From positions 1 to 56,592 of the forward strand of contig NZ_SCMU01000017.1 in NCBI RefSeq assembly GCF_005503695.1: a stretch of DNA of 56,592 nt, given 5' to 3'. Below the pieces are notes generated by a model. That model was not told the DNA's origin and searched no databases. It saw nothing but the letters and a program-made list of their open reading frames with translations. Source of the stretch: Sphingopyxis sp. 2PD. Its GTDB lineage: Bacteria; Pseudomonadota; Alphaproteobacteria; Sphingomonadales; Sphingomonadaceae. Shown here in pieces: positions 42,610-51,413 of the stretch. Both the position numbers and the translations under genes were made by a program. Each line of letters opens with the position of its first letter. Position 1 is the stretch's first letter.

Positions 42610-42664
42610 TGGTGCGGACGGCGGGACTTGAACCCGCATATCCAGAGGATGGCAGATTTTAAGT
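42610..42664 (-). other. Left attachment site: 3' fragment of tRNA-Leu(TAA)
   Basis: On the minus strand this reads from the anticodon loop (GACTTAAAATCTGCC, anticodon TAA) through the variable arm and T-arm (GCGGGTTCAAGTCCCGC) to CGTCCGC-A-CCA. The 5' anticodon strand expected to pair with TCTGC is absent, because the next bases are unrelated. The 5' half of the gene is therefore missing. This is the signature left when a phage integrates into a tRNA 3' half and restores the gene at the far end. Confidence 0.85.
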
Positions 42665-42848
42665 CCCGTCGCGTAACATTCCCGGCGCTTCCCGATCAAT
42701 CCCGACGCTTGGAAAATCCGCGAAATTTGACAGGTTAGGCTGTTCCTGCCTGTTCCCGATTCGCCGGTCGGTTCCCCGACACGATTACACACGGATTGCA
42801 CAAGACCCCGTTCTCCGTCCGTTCGTGCCGATAGCGCCAATAGTGCCG
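42665..42848. other. Non-coding attachment-site arm
   Basis: A 184-base stretch between the tRNA fragment and the first island gene. It contains several copies of a TTCCCGA-like word (42679, 42689, 42700, 42753, 42772), possibly integrase arm-type sites. No ORF with coding character is seen. Confidence 0.4.
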
Positions 42849-43037
42849 TTAGGTCACAGCCCCGCCATCTCGTAGCCGATCCAGCTTGTCGGCAATGGCT
42901 CGCCACCGCTCGACGCCAGCAAAATCGCCAGCCAGTGCCAACGTCGCGACGCGTTCGGCAATATGGGCATCTGCGCCGTCGCCGTGCTCGCGCTCGATCA
43001 GTAGCGCACAGGCCCACAGTTCTCGCTCAAGGGTCAT
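42849..43037 (-). CDS. DUF6961 family small protein
   Basis: Protein of 62 residues, MTLERELWACALLIEREHGD then HIAERVATLALAGDFAGVER, matching a small helical family (DUF6961) common in sphingomonads and their phages, to my knowledge of unknown function. It overlaps the end of the upstream hypothetical gene by 11 bases and is the island gene closest to the attachment site. Confidence 0.8.
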   Translation of the reverse strand: MTLERELWACALLIEREHGDGADAHIAERVATLALAGDFAGVERWRAIADKLDRLRDGGAVT

Positions 43038-43782
43038 CAGCGTCCACAGGCTTCCCGTTGTTCACCCAGAACGCCGCATCGCCCTTACCGCGTCCGTCAA
43101 GGATGGCCTCGACAGCCTCAGTAGAGCCGAACACGGTTTCAGGGTTGAACGCATGCTTGCGGAGCAGCGCGACTTTTACATTGCCGGAAAGCATCGACGT
43201 CACCGCCGAGATTCGTTTATCAAATTTGGCTTTGATCGCGATGATCGCCACCGGCACCATTCGTTCCAAACGCCGCAATGTGGGCGCATGATAACTGGTC
43301 TGGTTTGATGCCGACGCGACCGACCAACCCCCGTGCGGCCTCTCGACTGCAAAGAACACATCTCTATGCCAAATGTGGTCGCCAGCGTCCCGATCAGAAT
43401 ACACATGGGCCATCGCTTGGTTTCGGACAGCGAGGATCTTGCAATGATCGTCCCATTCGTCCGGCTGCATCTTGCTTTGTTCGAGCTGGATCGAACCCCT
43501 TTCGCCATGCTGCCCACTGGTAGAGGTGGCGCGAGCGTACAACATGACCGCTGTTGACATAAGCGAACGCTCAATCACCATTATGTCCGCAGTGTCAGTG
43601 TTGCGAGATTCCTCAATGCTCTGGCGCAAAAGAGTTACGCAGTCCTGACACTGCCTTAAATCGCCTAGGCAGGATTGCGCGCGCCACGCCATAGTAATGG
43701 CCGAGCGCAGTTTTGGAGAGGCGCCGCGCAGCGCCAGATCGTCCGCCAGTGCCGCCAAATCGGTAAACGTCGGAAAAGCCAT
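43027..43782 (-). CDS. Hypothetical island protein, 251 residues
   Basis: Predicted cytosolic protein with a helical N-terminal half (TLLRQSIEESRNTDTADIMV) and a central EWDDHCKILAVRNQAMAHVY segment that recalls AbiV/HEPN-like or HEPN-adjacent proteins, in which a conserved R-x4-H element is catalytic (here RNQAMAH). I cannot confirm that assignment. No membrane segment is present. It lies between the ejection-protein gene and the DUF6961 gene on the same strand. Confidence 0.65.
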   Translation of the reverse strand: MAFPTFTDLAALADDLALRGASPKLRSAITMAWRAQSCLGDLRQCQDCVTLLRQSIEESRNTDTADIMVIERSLMSTAVMLYARATSTSGQHGERGSIQLEQSKMQPDEWDDHCKILAVRNQAMAHVYSDRDAGDHIWHRDVFFAVERPHGGWSVASASNQTSYHAPTLRRLERMVPVAIIAIKAKFDKRISAVTSMLSGNVKVALLRKHAFNPETVFGSTEAVEAILDGRGKGDAAFWVNNGKPVDADDP

Positions 43783-43829
43783 TATGCCGGGATGACATGA
43801 AGGCCAGCGGGAGGCAATCCGGAGGTGCG

Positions 43830-46800
43830 CTAACGGTCCAGAACGAACCCATCTGGCAGCGGATCAACCTCAAACCCTTCTGGCAACCCAGCCGGTCGGC
43901 GCTTGCGCTCGCCCTTCACCGGGCGCTGGTCCAGTATCGGCTCGCCAGTCAGCACCGCGGCCTTTGCCGCTTTCCGCGCTCGCGTCATCACGTCGCCAAT
44001 CTCGTCGGCCTGCGACTCGGTATCGAGCGCCTGATATTCCGGCGAGGCGATAAGCTGACCCAGCCACCTGCGGCCAACGGACCCGGCAACCTCTTGCAGC
44101 CGGTCATATTGTTCGGCGGTCAGGTCGCCCTTTTGCGGCTTCGATATGGTGGCATCGACGCGCAGAGCTTCCTTTGTGATCGGATCGTTGCGGTCGGTGC
44201 TCGTCCAGATGGGCGAGAGGATATCAGGACCAACGCCGCCTTCGCTGACAATGGGCTGACCCCAGACATCGCGCTTCGGCAACAGGTTATCCGACTGCCC
44301 CGGCATACGGGACGACATATAAGAGGCGATGTCCGGCGCCTCCCGCATTTTCGGATCGATCGTGCGGGCAATCTGCGCCGAACCCGTGGGAACGGTGGCA
44401 GCGCCGACCAGCCGCTTGATGAAGTTGTCCGAATGGCGTTCCGGGTCTTGCAAGGCTTCCAGCGCGTCAGTGACGCCCGAGAGCCAGGTACGGCTCGCAA
44501 GGTTCGCAACGACCGAGGCCGTCCAAAGCGCCGCGCCTTTCTCACGCTGTCTTTCCGTCATCCCTTCGCCCATCGTGGCGAGGTCGGCGGCGGTCCCAAA
44601 CGTCATCGCGAACGGATCGAGGCGGCGGTAACTGTAATACTGGTCACCAATTTTGATCGAATAGGGTTGCCAGCCGTTGGCCAGCATCAGGCCGCGCTGG
44701 TTATCATCGCTCGGGGCCGATCCGGTGACGATGCCTTTCGCCGCAAGCTCGGCAATGACGGCCCCCACGCCGGAACCAACCATCACCTTCGCAATTGCCA
44801 GATCACGACGTGCGCCGCCTGCCATGAAATCCTTGCGCCATTCTGTGACCATGGGAGCGAGGGGCGAGCGTTCCGCGGTAAACTTGATCAGGTTCGTCGG
44901 CGTCCGAATGAACGGCAAGATCGCCTTGATGAGCGGATGATTCTGCGAATAGCGCGACAGCGTTCCGGCCAGCCCGTCACCGAGTGGGCGCTGGAAAGTC
45001 AGATAGCGCCCGTAATCAAGAACCTTTTCCATCATGTCATCGGGTGGGTTCGCTACCAGCTCGGCAACGCGGTCTTTCGCTTCCTGACCTTTACGGCCCT
45101 CGTTGGCAGCCTGCCGGACAGCGAGGCCCGATAGCTCCATACGGCGGGCCATCGCCTTGAACAGTTCGTCCTCTGCCGTCAGCAACCGTGTCGGAACCCG
45201 CAACACTTCGCCCTTGATACCCGGCACCGCCTTTTGCGTCTGCGATTCCATCTTGGTCACGAAATCCGAAGCCTCGCCGGTCCGGAACGCGCGGGCAAAC
45301 TCGCGGATGCCCTCTTTCGTGCCTTGCAGCAGTCCAATCGAGCGAGCGCCCAATTCCGAGAACAGCACCCTATCAGCCGCCTCACGACTAAAGGCGCGGC
45401 GGGTTGCACCGATCCCTGCCGCGACGGCGTGTTCGGGAATTTGGCCCAGCGCCGTCATGGTGTTGGACAGCATGTTGACCATGTGCGTCTGCGGCCCGCT
45501 CAGAAGATAATTGTACCAAATTTCCTGCGCCCGATCCGAAAACTTCGGCTTGCTGACCTGTTCGATAAAGCGGTTGAGGTTGGCGGGGTCGCGCTCCAGA
45601 TCAATGATCCGGTCGGCGGCATCGATCAGGCGACCAGAGCCGCCCCCCGCGTTTGCGAGGCCTTCCAGCACCCGCCCCGGTATGTCGCGGCTATCGGCTG
45701 CCATGCGGAAGGCGGACAGAGCACGCCCCGCTTCTGCCGTCATCCCTGACACCTGCTCCTGAATTGCCGTATGTCGCACCAGCGCCTTGCGGAACGATGC
45801 CAGCGCCTCCGAGCCGGGATCGACGCCGAGCGATTTGATGCGCTTGGCGAGGTTGACCAGTTCCGTGCCGGACTTCGCGAGGATCGCGCGGGCCGCATAG
45901 GCCTCTTCTGCGCTGAATGCCTGCCCCTTGCGGCGGGCAATCAGATCGTCGGCGGTCATCCCCAAGTCTTGAGCGAGCGCCTGCGTTTCTGCGAAGCTGA
46001 TCTTGCCGCGCTTGGCAGCATCGAAGCCGCCTGCCACGTTGTCAGCAATCTTGAGCGCCTGTCCGATGTCCTGGGGGCTGTCCAGTTTATCGACGCGCAC
46101 GTTGCCCACCTTCGACACGACCGCGTTAGTCCAGTCGTCATAGGCCGTTGCGGGCGGGGTGTTGGCAATGATGTCGTCGAAGGTGGCGGGCTGGCCCATA
46201 TCATCGACCAGCGGGGCGCCTTCCTGCTTGGCACGTTCGACAGCAAGGCGCTGATCGCGGGCCGCATTGAACGCGTCAATCTCGGCGAAGTCATCGGGGC
46301 GGAACGTCCGATTGATCCCCCGGTAGGTATCGCCCAGCGCGGTCACAAATTCATCGACGGTCGGGCGCGTGGCGTGATCGGGGAAATACCCGGCCTCCCA
46401 TGCCCGTTGCGCCATGTCGTCCAGCGATGAGCCGCTTTCGTCGTTCAACAGCGGGCCTAGGCGGTTCTCGCCCCCGGCAAAGTCATCGCCCTTGCGGGGT
46501 GCGTTCGACAGGCCAGCGGCTTTCAGTTCGCCGCGGAAATCGGCAACCCCACCTTCCGACCGGACATAGGCCGCCAGATCAAGCGGGCCTTTGCGGCTCA
46601 GCGTGTTTTCAGGATTGGCCCGCGAGGGGAATTGGCGGGTATCGAGATAGTCGCGTTCGCGTGGTGCGCGGACCTCAGGGTAAAGCCCCTCACTGATCCC
46701 GCCAAACTCATCGAGCGACTGGACCTCATTGGCAGGCCGGGGCAGCACGTCGCCCGGTTCAACGCGAGCAGCCGCCGCGTTCATCATGGCAGGCGTCGGG

Positions 46801-48545
46801 CCATCCAGCAGACGCGTGGTGCGGTTGGCGCTTACATCGATCACATCGGGCAGGCGCGGCGACGACAGGGACGGCATGGCGTTATCGGCTGCCATGTCGG
46901 CTGATTGCGGCGCATCGAGCGTGAAGCCTTCGGGCAGATCGTCAGCAGCGTTTGCCACCGGGCCGACAGAGGGCCTCGGCTGGCGGGGAGCAGCGGCACC
47001 AGCGCGCAACTGTGCCAGCCGGGAGATCGCTGACTTGAACGCTGGGGCGAGCAGTTCCTGACCCTTGCCCACACCGCCACCGATTACAGCCCCGCCAAGG
47101 GCATTTAGCGGGACGTTGGCGAGGCGTTGCGACAGGTTGCCGTCACCGGACCCGAACCCGTAGATTGCGCCCTCAGCAGCGCCAGCCTTGGCGAACCCGG
47201 CAGCACCGCGGACACCGCCACCGAACGGTAGCGCAACCCCGCTGACAAGCTGACCGGCAGCCCGCATATAGGGATGATTGGTTTCGTCATAATCGATGAT
47301 CGCCCGGTTCTGGCGTAGGTTGTTGCGGTAGATGTCACCGAACGAGCGGTCGCTGTTAAAGACGTTTTCCCGGTAGCCAGTGAGGCCGAGCGCATCAGGC
47401 ACAGCCCCCAATTCGTCGAGGAAGCCCAGGGGATCACCAAAGCCGCGAGCAGCAGCGCCAGTGCGACCGTCGCCGGGATCGATCAGGGGCAGCGGAATAG
47501 GTGCCGTGCGTCCCGCTTTCCGGGCCTCAAAGAAGGCTGACACGTCGCGGGGATCGAATGTCATGCCGTTCACTTCGGCGAATTGGGCAAGCTGTTCTGG
47601 CGTGGCGTCGGGCGATGACAGGAGGGAGCCATAGGCTTCCTGCACTTCGGGCCGCATACCGGCAAAGGCGTTTTGCTTTTTGAAGTCGGCCAGCGTGGCA
47701 GCATCCCATGCCGAATAGTCAATCGCGCCGACCTTTTGGCCCGACCGAATGCTATCGATAAACTCAGGGTCCGCCGCCTCCGAAGCCTGCCGCCCCTTGC
47801 CCTTCCAATAGGCGTCTAGGTCCGCCTGGCTGAAATTGGCATCGCCCGACTTGCTGGCGAGGAAGCCGTAAAAGTCGCGTTCCTCTTCGTCGGTCAGGCG
47901 CTGAAACTCGGGCCGCAGTTCCGGCAGATCGTTGGTAAACTCCACGCTTTCATCGGGGCGCAGCTTGAGGTTCCAGCGGTCGGCCTTGCGGTGGACATCG
48001 GGCGCCAGATATTGCGTGGCGTGGGCGCCCTGATTGTTCAGACGCCCAAGGCGTTCGGCTTCTGTGTAGGCAGCACGGCGGTCAGGATCGCCCTTAAGGT
48101 AATCAGGCGCGGCGAGCGTCGCACCTTGCCATAGCATCGGCAAGGCGGGATCGGTCGGGCCACTGCCCAGCGTGACGACGGGGCGCCCGTAAGTCTGCTT
48201 GCCGGTGGCGATGAGCGAGGTCGAGGGGCGGATATAGGCCGACAGCGAGCCAGCGGAAAGGTCGCCAAGGTTGATCGGCGCCTGCCCCGGTTTGTAGCCC
48301 ATCTGCCCCTTCTCGAACGCATCGATCCCGAACAGCCGACCATTGCGGCCCGACGACAACCGCATGGTGTCGCCGTCGATGACTTGGCCTGTAGCCTGCA
48401 AGCGGGTGCCGGGAAGGATTGGCGGTTGCGGGGCCGACGTGCCGAGATCAACCACGTCATCGGTCGGAGTGTAGCCATCGAGGCGCGGACCCCGGCCTTT
48501 CGGCTTGGGAGGGTCCAGTTGGAAGCCGGGAGGAAGCCCGCTCAT
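43830..48545 (-). CDS. Giant phage ejection-type protein with N-terminal nuclease-like domain
   Basis: Protein of 1571 residues from ATG 48545, which overlaps the upstream stop as ATGA. Residues about 45-175 resemble staphylococcal nuclease: QVIDGDTMRL, GRLFGIDAFEKGQ and KQTYGRPVVTL match the Asp, Arg/Asp/Glu and second Arg catalytic positions. A Gly-rich stretch follows near residues 430-500. The last 500 residues (LSGPQTHMVNMLSNTMTALG, YSIKIGDQYYSYRRLDPFAM) resemble internal virion or DNA-ejection proteins of podovirus-like phages. LPxGFxLD repeats occur at the N-terminus, in the middle and twice at the C-terminus. It may enter the host with phage DNA. Confidence 0.8.
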   Translation of the reverse strand: MSGLPPGFQLDPPKPKGRGPRLDGYTPTDDVVDLGTSAPQPPILPGTRLQATGQVIDGDTMRLSSGRNGRLFGIDAFEKGQMGYKPGQAPINLGDLSAGSLSAYIRPSTSLIATGKQTYGRPVVTLGSGPTDPALPMLWQGATLAAPDYLKGDPDRRAAYTEAERLGRLNNQGAHATQYLAPDVHRKADRWNLKLRPDESVEFTNDLPELRPEFQRLTDEEERDFYGFLASKSGDANFSQADLDAYWKGKGRQASEAADPEFIDSIRSGQKVGAIDYSAWDAATLADFKKQNAFAGMRPEVQEAYGSLLSSPDATPEQLAQFAEVNGMTFDPRDVSAFFEARKAGRTAPIPLPLIDPGDGRTGAAARGFGDPLGFLDELGAVPDALGLTGYRENVFNSDRSFGDIYRNNLRQNRAIIDYDETNHPYMRAAGQLVSGVALPFGGGVRGAAGFAKAGAAEGAIYGFGSGDGNLSQRLANVPLNALGGAVIGGGVGKGQELLAPAFKSAISRLAQLRAGAAAPRQPRPSVGPVANAADDLPEGFTLDAPQSADMAADNAMPSLSSPRLPDVIDVSANRTTRLLDGPTPAMMNAAAARVEPGDVLPRPANEVQSLDEFGGISEGLYPEVRAPRERDYLDTRQFPSRANPENTLSRKGPLDLAAYVRSEGGVADFRGELKAAGLSNAPRKGDDFAGGENRLGPLLNDESGSSLDDMAQRAWEAGYFPDHATRPTVDEFVTALGDTYRGINRTFRPDDFAEIDAFNAARDQRLAVERAKQEGAPLVDDMGQPATFDDIIANTPPATAYDDWTNAVVSKVGNVRVDKLDSPQDIGQALKIADNVAGGFDAAKRGKISFAETQALAQDLGMTADDLIARRKGQAFSAEEAYAARAILAKSGTELVNLAKRIKSLGVDPGSEALASFRKALVRHTAIQEQVSGMTAEAGRALSAFRMAADSRDIPGRVLEGLANAGGGSGRLIDAADRIIDLERDPANLNRFIEQVSKPKFSDRAQEIWYNYLLSGPQTHMVNMLSNTMTALGQIPEHAVAAGIGATRRAFSREAADRVLFSELGARSIGLLQGTKEGIREFARAFRTGEASDFVTKMESQTQKAVPGIKGEVLRVPTRLLTAEDELFKAMARRMELSGLAVRQAANEGRKGQEAKDRVAELVANPPDDMMEKVLDYGRYLTFQRPLGDGLAGTLSRYSQNHPLIKAILPFIRTPTNLIKFTAERSPLAPMVTEWRKDFMAGGARRDLAIAKVMVGSGVGAVIAELAAKGIVTGSAPSDDNQRGLMLANGWQPYSIKIGDQYYSYRRLDPFAMTFGTAADLATMGEGMTERQREKGAALWTASVVANLASRTWLSGVTDALEALQDPERHSDNFIKRLVGAATVPTGSAQIARTIDPKMREAPDIASYMSSRMPGQSDNLLPKRDVWGQPIVSEGGVGPDILSPIWTSTDRNDPITKEALRVDATISKPQKGDLTAEQYDRLQEVAGSVGRRWLGQLIASPEYQALDTESQADEIGDVMTRARKAAKAAVLTGEPILDQRPVKGERKRRPAGLPEGFEVDPLPDGFVLDR

Positions 48546-49669
48546 TTCGCAGGCACCCACTTGCCGCCGCGATAGACGACCTTGGCGCCCGTCTGCGGGT
48601 TGGTTGCGGTCTGACCTTCACGGATGCCGCCGCCAGAACCGCCAGAGCGCCCCCCGGAACGAGGCGGCAGGGGATTGGCCTGCCGATAGGTCGGAACGCC
48701 CTTGAGCGCCCGTTGCCCCGCTTGGCGCTGACCCAGCAGAGCCTCGCGATTGCCTTGGCGTTCGCCTTCCAATTCGAGCCGGTTGTCTTGGCGCCATTCT
48801 TCCCGGGTGTTGTAATTGTCGGTCGCGGTCGGTCCGCTGCCGCGCAGCACATAGTCCTGCACGAGCCGTTCAAATTCTGGCGTTCCGGGTTCGGCGCCCA
48901 GCGAAGCGGCATAGTCCTCGAAATCTTGCGGCGCTTCATACAGCACATCGGCGCGCCCGGTCGTGGGATCGATGCGGACGCGGCGATTGTTGACCGTGGC
49001 GTAATCCGGTTCGGCGAGCTTGATGCGGGCTTGTTCGCGCATCTGCGCAATGCGGTCCTGATGTTCGGCCTGTTGCTGGCGCAGCCTCCACATATTCGGG
49101 CCGTAGATACCCGGCTGCCCGGCAGCACCCAGCAGCGCATCGCCAGCGATACCGGCGATCATGCGCCAGTCGATGCCCTTTTTGCCCTTGCCGTTCGCGT
49201 CATCGATCGGTGGCGCGCCCCGGTTGCTGATCTTGTCGAGATGCATTGCGTCGGCCTCCGTCCCCGACGTGAGAGGGGGCAAGGTCGGCATACTGCCGAA
49301 CATGCCGCGATTGCCGAGGCTGCCGATGCTACCGCCGCGCATTGCGGGGGCCGGGTTCATCTGCTCCATTTGCAGGCCGTTGTTCGCTGCCATCTGGGGA
49401 AGCTGCGACACCAGCGTTGCGCCAAGCGTCTTTTTCCAGTCAGCAGGCGGCGGCGGGGCTTCGCTGATCGGTGGGGGCTGCATACCGGGAGCGGCGGCGG
49501 GATCGAGCGGGGGCGACATGGCTACGCCGCCAGATGCCCCGGTGCCGTCACGTCCCGGCGTGTAGCCAGCGCGGCGGCGCCCCGATCCAAAAATGCCGCG
49601 AGGGATATTCGGCATGAGCAAGCCGAGCTGTGCGGCTTCCATCGCGGTGCGGGGCTGCATCGTGGTCAT
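48542..49669 (-). CDS. Phage structural-type protein, Gly/Pro-rich
   Basis: Protein of 375 residues starting MTTMQPRTAMEAAQLGLLMP, with AAAGGA upstream. The first half is rich in Pro, Gly and Met (probably disordered), the middle holds a helix with LRQQQAEHQDRIAQMREQAR, and the end reads TNPQTGAKVVYRGGKWVPAK, a short terminal motif common in phage virion proteins. It is coupled to the giant ejection protein by ATGA, so it is a likely partner in the ejection complex. I do not recognise a named family. Confidence 0.75.
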   Translation of the reverse strand: MTTMQPRTAMEAAQLGLLMPNIPRGIFGSGRRRAGYTPGRDGTGASGGVAMSPPLDPAAAPGMQPPPISEAPPPPADWKKTLGATLVSQLPQMAANNGLQMEQMNPAPAMRGGSIGSLGNRGMFGSMPTLPPLTSGTEADAMHLDKISNRGAPPIDDANGKGKKGIDWRMIAGIAGDALLGAAGQPGIYGPNMWRLRQQQAEHQDRIAQMREQARIKLAEPDYATVNNRRVRIDPTTGRADVLYEAPQDFEDYAASLGAEPGTPEFERLVQDYVLRGSGPTATDNYNTREEWRQDNRLELEGERQGNREALLGQRQAGQRALKGVPTYRQANPLPPRSGGRSGGSGGGIREGQTATNPQTGAKVVYRGGKWVPAK

Positions 49670-49683
49670 TGTCGGTAGTCCTT

Positions 49684-50148
49684 TCAGGCGAAGGCAGCGG
49701 CGCCGAATACGGGCGCGAAGATCGAACGATAAACCTTGGCCTGGGCCATGATTTCGGGGCTGGCCATGTCGGCAGCGGTGTTGAGGGTTTGCATCAGCGC
49801 GGCGGCGTTCGACGCGGGCAGCAAGTCGGTCGCTATCTCCAACATTCCGATAGCCTGACCGGCCCAATCGGCGGCGCACTCATCTTCGCCGCAGTCCGAA
49901 TAGACCTTTGCCAAGTGGCTACAGTGATCGGCGGCCAGCATGATCGCATCTGGAACACCCTGTGCCGCGGCGAGACGGGCGTAAGTTAGCCCCTCAATAG
50001 AGGCGACGATTTCGTCAGCCTCACCGGCAACGACCAATGCGCGGGCGGAACGGGACAGGCGGAACTGCGCCTGCGCATCGCCAGCACTGGCAAGGCGAAG
50101 GTCTGCGATATTTTGGCGCGTGTCGTCGGCGACTGAATCGTCGTGCAT
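49684..50148 (-). CDS. Hypothetical island protein, helical
   Basis: Protein of 154 residues starting MHDDSVADDTRQNIADLRLA; CAGGAGG upstream fixes ATG 50148. It is predicted all-helical with TPR/Sel1-like character (ARALVVAGEADEIVASIEGL, AADWAGQAIGMLEIATDLLP). It lies 14 bases upstream of the Gly/Pro-rich gene and is probably in the same late transcript. Function unknown. Confidence 0.7.
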   Translation of the reverse strand: MHDDSVADDTRQNIADLRLASAGDAQAQFRLSRSARALVVAGEADEIVASIEGLTYARLAAAQGVPDAIMLAADHCSHLAKVYSDCGEDECAADWAGQAIGMLEIATDLLPASNAAALMQTLNTAADMASPEIMAQAKVYRSIFAPVFGAAAFA

Positions 50149-50321
50149 GGTGGCCTCCTGTTGGGGAGGGCTGCGGCTGGTGGATTTTGTGGAGACTCTG
50201 GCGGGGTCTTCGGTTCGACCGTTTAGCGGTCGGCGCCAGTCGCAGCCCACGCCGAGGATAAAGCACGGATGGACGAAAAAGTCAAGGTATTGGCATTTTT
50301 AGTGCCAATTGTTTCAGGGGG

Positions 50322-50708
50322 TCAGTGGAACCGTTTTCTCGGCTTCCCCCAAGGGTTCAGCGGATCGACGCGAGCCGACATTGCACCCATGCCGACAGGG
50401 ACGCCGAACAGAAGCAGCCAGTAAAGGAACGTCCCGGCGCGCTGCGCGTCCGATGCCTCGAAACCGTCGTCTGCGGACTGCGCGCAGGATCCGAACAGGG
50501 GATCGCCGTCGTCGCATGACGGGTTGCCGAGGGTGAAAGCAGCGAACGCCGCAATGGCCAGCACGAACCCTGTGCCCTTGAGCATTACCGGTATGCGGCC
50601 CGACGATGACGTAGCTTCTCGGGCAGTTTTAAACGCCAGATAGACGAGGCCAGCAATCGCTAGATCGCGACCGGCTTGGATTGCCTCACTACCGAGAACG
50701 TCGAGCAT
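50322..50708 (-). CDS. Small multi-pass membrane protein
   Basis: Protein of 128 residues with three hydrophobic segments (about 15-30, 45-60 and 92-108) and a Cys-containing loop between the second and third (NPSCDDGDPLFGSCAQ). GGTGAGAT precedes the ATG. It has no recognised family. It lies in the left-directed strand between the secreted repeat protein and the structural cluster. Confidence 0.65.
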   Translation of the reverse strand: MLDVLGSEAIQAGRDLAIAGLVYLAFKTAREATSSSGRIPVMLKGTGFVLAIAAFAAFTLGNPSCDDGDPLFGSCAQSADDGFEASDAQRAGTFLYWLLLFGVPVGMGAMSARVDPLNPWGKPRKRFH

Positions 50709-50778
50709 ATCTCACCCCATCAGGGGCGGATATGTCGCCTATGCTGCCGAACGCGTCAAGATTAGGCCAAGTGGTGAA

Positions 50779-51171
50779 TCATTCTGGCTCATATCCGTAG
50801 CATGCAACGGCCAAAATAACCGGATCAACGGCGCCAGGCAGAAATTCGTTTTTCGTGAGGCGCGCGATTACTTTCCCCTCAACGATCAGATAAGGTGGTT
50901 CAGTGCTGAATTTATTCATGGGGCTTTTGGTAGAAAACTCAGAACCGTAGCTGCCAAATCTATTCCAAATGCTGTTAGCGGCGAAGCGATTCCCATGCGT
51001 ACCAAACTTATTGAAGACGCTTTTTTCGTCGTACTGGTCGGAAAGGCGGCCAAGAAACACACCATCCTCTGATAGTATCACCGCACCGTCGAATCGAGCG
51101 CACTCCGAAGGCCTCGCTGCGACAGATGGTGCAAGGACAGCTACCGCTATTAACAAGGCGGCCCTGTTCAT
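50779..51171 (-). CDS. Exported protein with F-N-x-F-G-x-Y-G repeats
   Basis: Protein of 130 residues with a signal peptide ending SVAARP. The centre has tandem units of about 17 residues: SVFNKFGTHGNRFAANS, SIWNRFGSYGSEFSTKS and a shorter third SPMNKFSTEPP. Similar FGxYGS-repeat proteins exist in bacteria without known function. Two Cys (ECARF and ACYGY) may pair. Its ATG overlaps the XRE repressor stop as ATGA, so it is translated with the repressor, as expected of a lysogenic gene. Confidence 0.75.
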   Translation of the reverse strand: MNRAALLIAVAVLAPSVAARPSECARFDGAVILSEDGVFLGRLSDQYDEKSVFNKFGTHGNRFAANSIWNRFGSYGSEFSTKSPMNKFSTEPPYLIVEGKVIARLTKNEFLPGAVDPVILAVACYGYEPE

Positions 51172-51386
51172 TCCGGCACCGTCACCCCGACGCGACCAGC
51201 GCGGCGCGTGAAGTCGGCACCAGCAGCAGACAAGGCAGCTTTCATCTTGTCGATCGTTTCGACAGCCACCGGCTCGCCTAGCTCAAGACGCGCAACCGTG
51301 GCGCGCCCTACCCCAGCTTGGGTTGCCAGATCGGTCAGTGACCATTTCAGGGCGGCGCGCGCCATGCGTGATTGCGTCGGTGTCAT
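51168..51386 (-). CDS. XRE-family repressor
   Basis: Protein of 72 residues beginning MTPTQSRMARAALKWSL. The helix-turn-helix is LTDLATQAGVGRATVARLEL, followed by a short tail (TIDKMKAALSAAGADFTRR) typical of small phage or plasmid repressors. It diverges from the four-gene cassette at 51538-53100, with two operator-like dyads in the gap, so it probably represses that cassette and itself. The downstream secreted gene is coupled by ATGA. Confidence 0.88.
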   Translation of the reverse strand: MTPTQSRMARAALKWSLTDLATQAGVGRATVARLELGEPVAVETIDKMKAALSAAGADFTRRAGRVGVTVPE

Positions 51387-51389
51387 GGC

Positions 51390-51404
51390 GATAACAATAG
51401 TATC
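51390..51404. promoter_or_regulatory. Operator-like dyad 1
   Basis: GATAAC-AAT-AGTATC, an imperfect version of the palindrome at 51436-51450, lies four bases before the XRE start codon. It is a likely autoregulatory site. Confidence 0.55.
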
Positions 51405-51413
51405 ACAAAAAGA

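Noticed and set aside
42610..42700. Functional tRNA-Leu gene
   Set aside because: The 5' half (acceptor 5' strand, D-arm and anticodon 5' strand) is absent, so it cannot fold; it is an attachment-site remnant.
42665..42848. Integrase gene next to the left attachment site
   Set aside because: No frame in this gap or the next two genes carries tyrosine-recombinase motifs (R...HxxR...Y).
43797..45134. A 445-codon plus-strand frame opposite the 3' end of the ejection-protein gene
   Set aside because: Arg-rich composition and no ribosome site; it is the shadow of the 1571-residue gene.
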